Positions 23,697-26,197 of a stretch of 26,197 bases of DNA are shown here, one piece after another (within the stretch, counting starts at the first letter, position 1; each line of letters opens with the position of its first letter). A model generated the notes under the pieces. The model was not told the origin of the DNA. It saw only the letters and a list, made by a program, of their open reading frames with translations, and made no database searches. Origin of the DNA: Entrophospora sp. SA101 (Eukaryota; Glomeromycota; Glomeromycetes; Entrophosporales; Entrophosporaceae). A program made the translations under genes and the position numbers. The stretch spans positions 35,734 to 61,930 of the forward strand of contig CAUDNR010002002.1 of assembly GCA_958430865.1 (NCBI GenBank), given 5' to 3'.

Positions 23697-24391
23697 TTAA
23701 GGTGATGATAAGGTTGATTGAAGACTAGACTTATAATATTTTTGTATTTGCAAATTTTTGACATGTTCTTGTTGGTATTTATTCTCAAGAGAATCAAGAA
23801 GCTTCATAGTGAAATGAATATATTGTATGTTAAAACAAGCTATTCACTTCATATTTCATAATTATATCCATCCTAATTTTGTGAAAATGACATAGAAGTA
23901 AACATACCCTTGCTCGATCCAGTAATTCCAAAAAAGTTTATTATTAATTTTGTTATTACGAAGTGCATCTTCAAGACATCTGGAATACATCATCTCGGGG
24001 TTGGCAAACTGACTGGTCCATTGCCATTAATAAAATACTAAACATGGTTAAAGTATTACACTAATGGACCCAATAGACCACCAATGGACCATCAATGGAC
24101 CGCACATTTGCCAACCCTGCATCATCTTAATGAAATTTTCTGTGTATGATGATGAACCTTTTCTTGGTGCATGTTCACAAAAAGCTGTATATGACCACTC
24201 AGTTGCTTTTTCCTCATAAGCCCCTCATTTTCCCTCAACCTTTTACAATTTATCCTCTTTCTAATTAAATGTTCCATCACAATCTCCTCTCGAAAAAATC
24301 TAAAATTGATCTATAAAATCTTTTAGACTTGCTATTCAGTTCCTTGCCCTTGTCATATTTTCGGTATTTGTCTCTCAAAGGTGTTTCCGAA
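23697..24391 (-). pseudogene. Decayed hypothetical gene split by hAT MITE
   Basis: On the minus strand a charged coding stretch begins after a CCTAAG acceptor near 24392 (SETPLRDKYRKYDKGKELN), breaks frame in a T-run near 24297, continues (EEIVMEHLIRKRINCKRLREN), breaks frame again in a G-run near 24219, and continues (AYEEKATEWSYTAFCEHAP). The MITE at 23996-24119 then interrupts it. Deleting the MITE and one 8-bp duplication rejoins FIKMM to YSRCLEDALRNNK in frame. The exon ends at a GTATGT donor (23902-23907). A last exon, 23697-23801, encodes a coiled-coil-like LLDSLENKYQQEHVKNLQIQ tail and stop, but its phase does not match the GTATGT donor; a donor four bases later would. I recognise no family. 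Both frame breaks are one-base homopolymer shortenings, so sequencing error could explain those, but not the insertion. Confidence 0.6.
23996..24119. mobile_element. hAT MITE, 124 bp, 8-bp target duplication
   Basis: Ends are CGGGGTTGGCAAA at 23996 and, reverse-complemented from the right end, CAGGGTTGGCAAA: 13 bp with one mismatch. GGTCCATTG is also shared further in. The element is flanked by perfect direct repeats CATCATCT (23988-23995 and 24120-24127). CAGGG-type ends with an 8-bp duplication are the hAT signature. The interior holds several AATGGACC units and no coding sequence. The perfect duplication points to a fairly recent insertion. It lies inside a minus-strand coding exon. Confidence 0.85.
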
Positions 24392-25102
24392 CTTAGGACA
24401 AGAAGGAAATATAAATTAGAATGACGACAACCACCATTCTTTTAATAAACACTTATCTAGCAATCTTGGGAACAAATTCTTTTCTTCTTTTTTTTGATTG
24501 AAAAAGACATGATTGAAAAAGACATGATTGAAAAAAAGAAGATTGTTTTTTTCTTTTTACGATGAGGTAATTTTATTTGCTGCAAGACAATGAGACTGCC
24601 CTCTAGTAAACTAATCAGTTCACTATGAAACCAACCTTTCACCATTACCTACTAAATCAGGCCCAAAAAAGGTATTTAAGATTTAAACACCTGATATTCA
24701 AACGTAGATAAAAGCAAATGGTTATTATCCATTATAATAATCTAAAAGGAAACCACCTGATGCAATTGCATATTCTATACCCTCAGAACCGTTTAATAAA
24801 TTGTTTGTATCTCTATTTTAAGGAGTTGTTAGTAGGATTTTTATTGTATTTCTTTTAAAAAAAAGAAGGAATTGTTATTTCGTAGGCAGAAATTCGTCTG
24901 ATTGGCTAATTTTGCTGATCAAATTCGCATATTATTTATATAGTTTAAAAAATAAAAATTATCACAAAAGCCTTTAAAATAATACTGACATTCACTGTGC
25001 AAAAGAATCGAAAAAAAAACATACTCCCGACATACTTAGAAGACAAAAATGCCATTTACCAGTAGTATTACAGATAAGGTTGTGGGCGAAACCTCCTTAG
25101 TA
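24392..25102. other. AT-rich spacer, possible 5' end of the pseudogene
   Basis: On the minus strand there is an ATG in a tandemly duplicated 15-bp unit (ATGTCTTTTTCAATC at 24511-24525 and 24496-24510), followed by a lysine run and then a stop next to ATAAGTGTTTATT. This resembles the start of RecQ exon 1 and its donor (GTAAGTGTTTATT) and may be the broken first exon of the neighbouring pseudogene. The rest, 24540-25102, shows no gene. Confidence 0.3.
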
Positions 25103-25724
25103 TAGAGGTTGGAATCATCCAAAAAATCCTTAGTCGACTACTAGTTGGTCAAAATTTCTTTTAGTCGACTAAATTTTTTTAATACTAGCATGTAACCATT
25201 TGCTTTGCAAAATGGTCACACACTAGTCATGGGAATAACATCCTATTTAATTAGAATATTCATTCTGTTTCATTATTATTAATGTTTTTTTTTAATTTGC
25301 AGATTACAAATTCATCTCCATTTGAATCTTTAATTTTCTCAAAATACTTCCATATGAAGCTATATGTTATAATTCATTTTTTTAAAGGTCTGGAACCACT
25401 GCTTGAGCTCGAAGCCAACAAATTGTTGGAATGATTTGACCTTGTATCAATGTTTATTATTTCGCATGGATAATTATTGCCAACACCAGCACTAACACCA
25501 CCATTATCATCTTCTTCATAATATTGTTACTCCACATATTTATTGTTATTATTTTCCATTATTTTATTTTTAAATTTTTTTGTACCACAAAAAACGTTTT
25601 CATTTATAATTGGCCAGACAATAATAATAATTAGTATTAGTCAACTAAATAATTGATTATTAGTTGTTAAAAAAAAAGTTAGTTGACTAAATTAGTCGAC
25701 TATTTTAGTCGATTCCAACCTCTA
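25103..25724. mobile_element. hAT-type transposon remnant, 622 bp
   Basis: Perfect 14-bp terminal inverted repeats TAGAGGTTGGAATC (25103-25116 and complement at 25711-25724). Several subterminal copies of TTAGTCGACTAA and variants lie near both ends, as is common where hAT transposases bind. I could not find a matching 8-bp flanking duplication. On the minus strand, 25374-25559, an ATG frame runs about 60 codons with one in-frame TAA. Its product is acidic, then Asn/Ser-rich (EEDDNGGVSAG, LLASSSSSGSRPLKK). This could be the leader of a transposase, leaving an internally deleted copy. Confidence 0.6.
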
Positions 25725-26197
25725 AGTGAAGATCACTTAAAACTATTTGTTAAATATTTAGGGTGCTGAAATATATTAGCTAATATTTTAGGGGGTGGGG
25801 GGTAACAGAAAATCTTAGGTCACATAATCTCATAATTAACGTGATCATAATGCAGTCAGGGATATTTCCATATCTGGATTCAATTCGAGAATAGTCTGCT
25901 GATCAATTCATTATATGTTACAAATGAATTCACAAGATACTTCTTGTTATATCTATGTTACATTTTCTAAAAATAAATCCATTTATTAATAATTGAAAGA
26001 AATACTATTAAACTTGCTCTTTCATAATCTGTTAATAATCTGTAATAATCTGTTGATAATCTGTAATAATCTGTTGATTTGTTCAAAGTACATTTTTACT
26101 AAAATTAGAAATTTAGACTAGAATTTAATTTTTATTGGTTTTTAGACCATTATGTTTGTATTGTTTGCATGAAGATATTGCAAACAAATATCCAGAA
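25725..26197. other. AT-rich right flank with short tandem repeat
   Basis: No exon recognised. A tandem repeat built from AATAATCTGT / TGATAATCTGT units spans about 26024-26077. The window ends here, so a gene beginning further right would be missed. Confidence 0.4.

Noticed and set aside
24457..24645. 62-aa minus-strand ORF as a gene of its own
   Set aside because: Most of it is poly-Lys and a 15-bp tandem duplication. It is better seen as a possible broken first exon of the neighbouring pseudogene.

Overview
The window looks like a piece of a nuclear genome from an AT-rich (roughly 27-30% GC by eye), intron-dense fungus. Short GT-AG introns (49 to about 160 nt) interrupt every clear gene, and the housekeeping proteins are fungal in type. 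Low GC plus many hAT-type elements fits an early-diverging lineage such as an arbuscular mycorrhizal fungus (Glomeromycotina), but that placement is an inference.

Layout from left to right: (1) 1-1670, non-coding, with a GC-richer island at about 440-1300 that looks like a decayed repeat. (2) 1675-3669 (+), a three-exon RecQ-family DNA helicase. (3) 4115-4375 (-), a small unrecognised ORF. (4) 4822-5136, a 315-bp hAT-like MITE with terminal inverted repeats and an 8-bp target duplication. (5) 5549-18583 (+), PRP8, the core protein of the spliceosome, in 17 exons. (6) 19660-20408 (-), the 3' exons of a multi-exon membrane protein gene. (7) 20659-22477 (+), an 11-exon DUG3-type glutamine amidotransferase that includes an 18-nt microexon. 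(8) 23697-24391 (-), a decayed gene whose coding exon is split by a 124-bp hAT MITE. (9) 25103-25724, a hAT transposon remnant with perfect 14-bp inverted repeats.

The centrepiece is PRP8. Its predicted primary product is 3866 residues, of which 1542 (about 40%) belong to four separate inteins. Removing them leaves a 2324-residue Prp8, close to the usual 2335-2413. Inteins 1, 2 and 4 (489, 426 and 454 aa) are mutually similar, carry a LAGLIDADG endonuclease region and sit before a host cysteine. Intein 3 is a 173-aa mini-intein without endonuclease, at the WEKA/SGFEES junction used by many known fungal Prp8 inteins. All four keep the splicing residues (Cys1, block B His, terminal His-Asn, a Cys or Ser at +1). 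All three endonucleases have lost at least one catalytic aspartate.

Three spliceosomal introns lie inside intein coding sequence, so two splicing systems are nested in the spliceosome's own core gene. The intron-bearing mRNA must be spliced by a spliceosome containing Prp8, and the protein must then excise four inteins before it is mature. All exon models were built by hand from reading frame, GT-AG sites and knowledge of the families. There is no transcript support.
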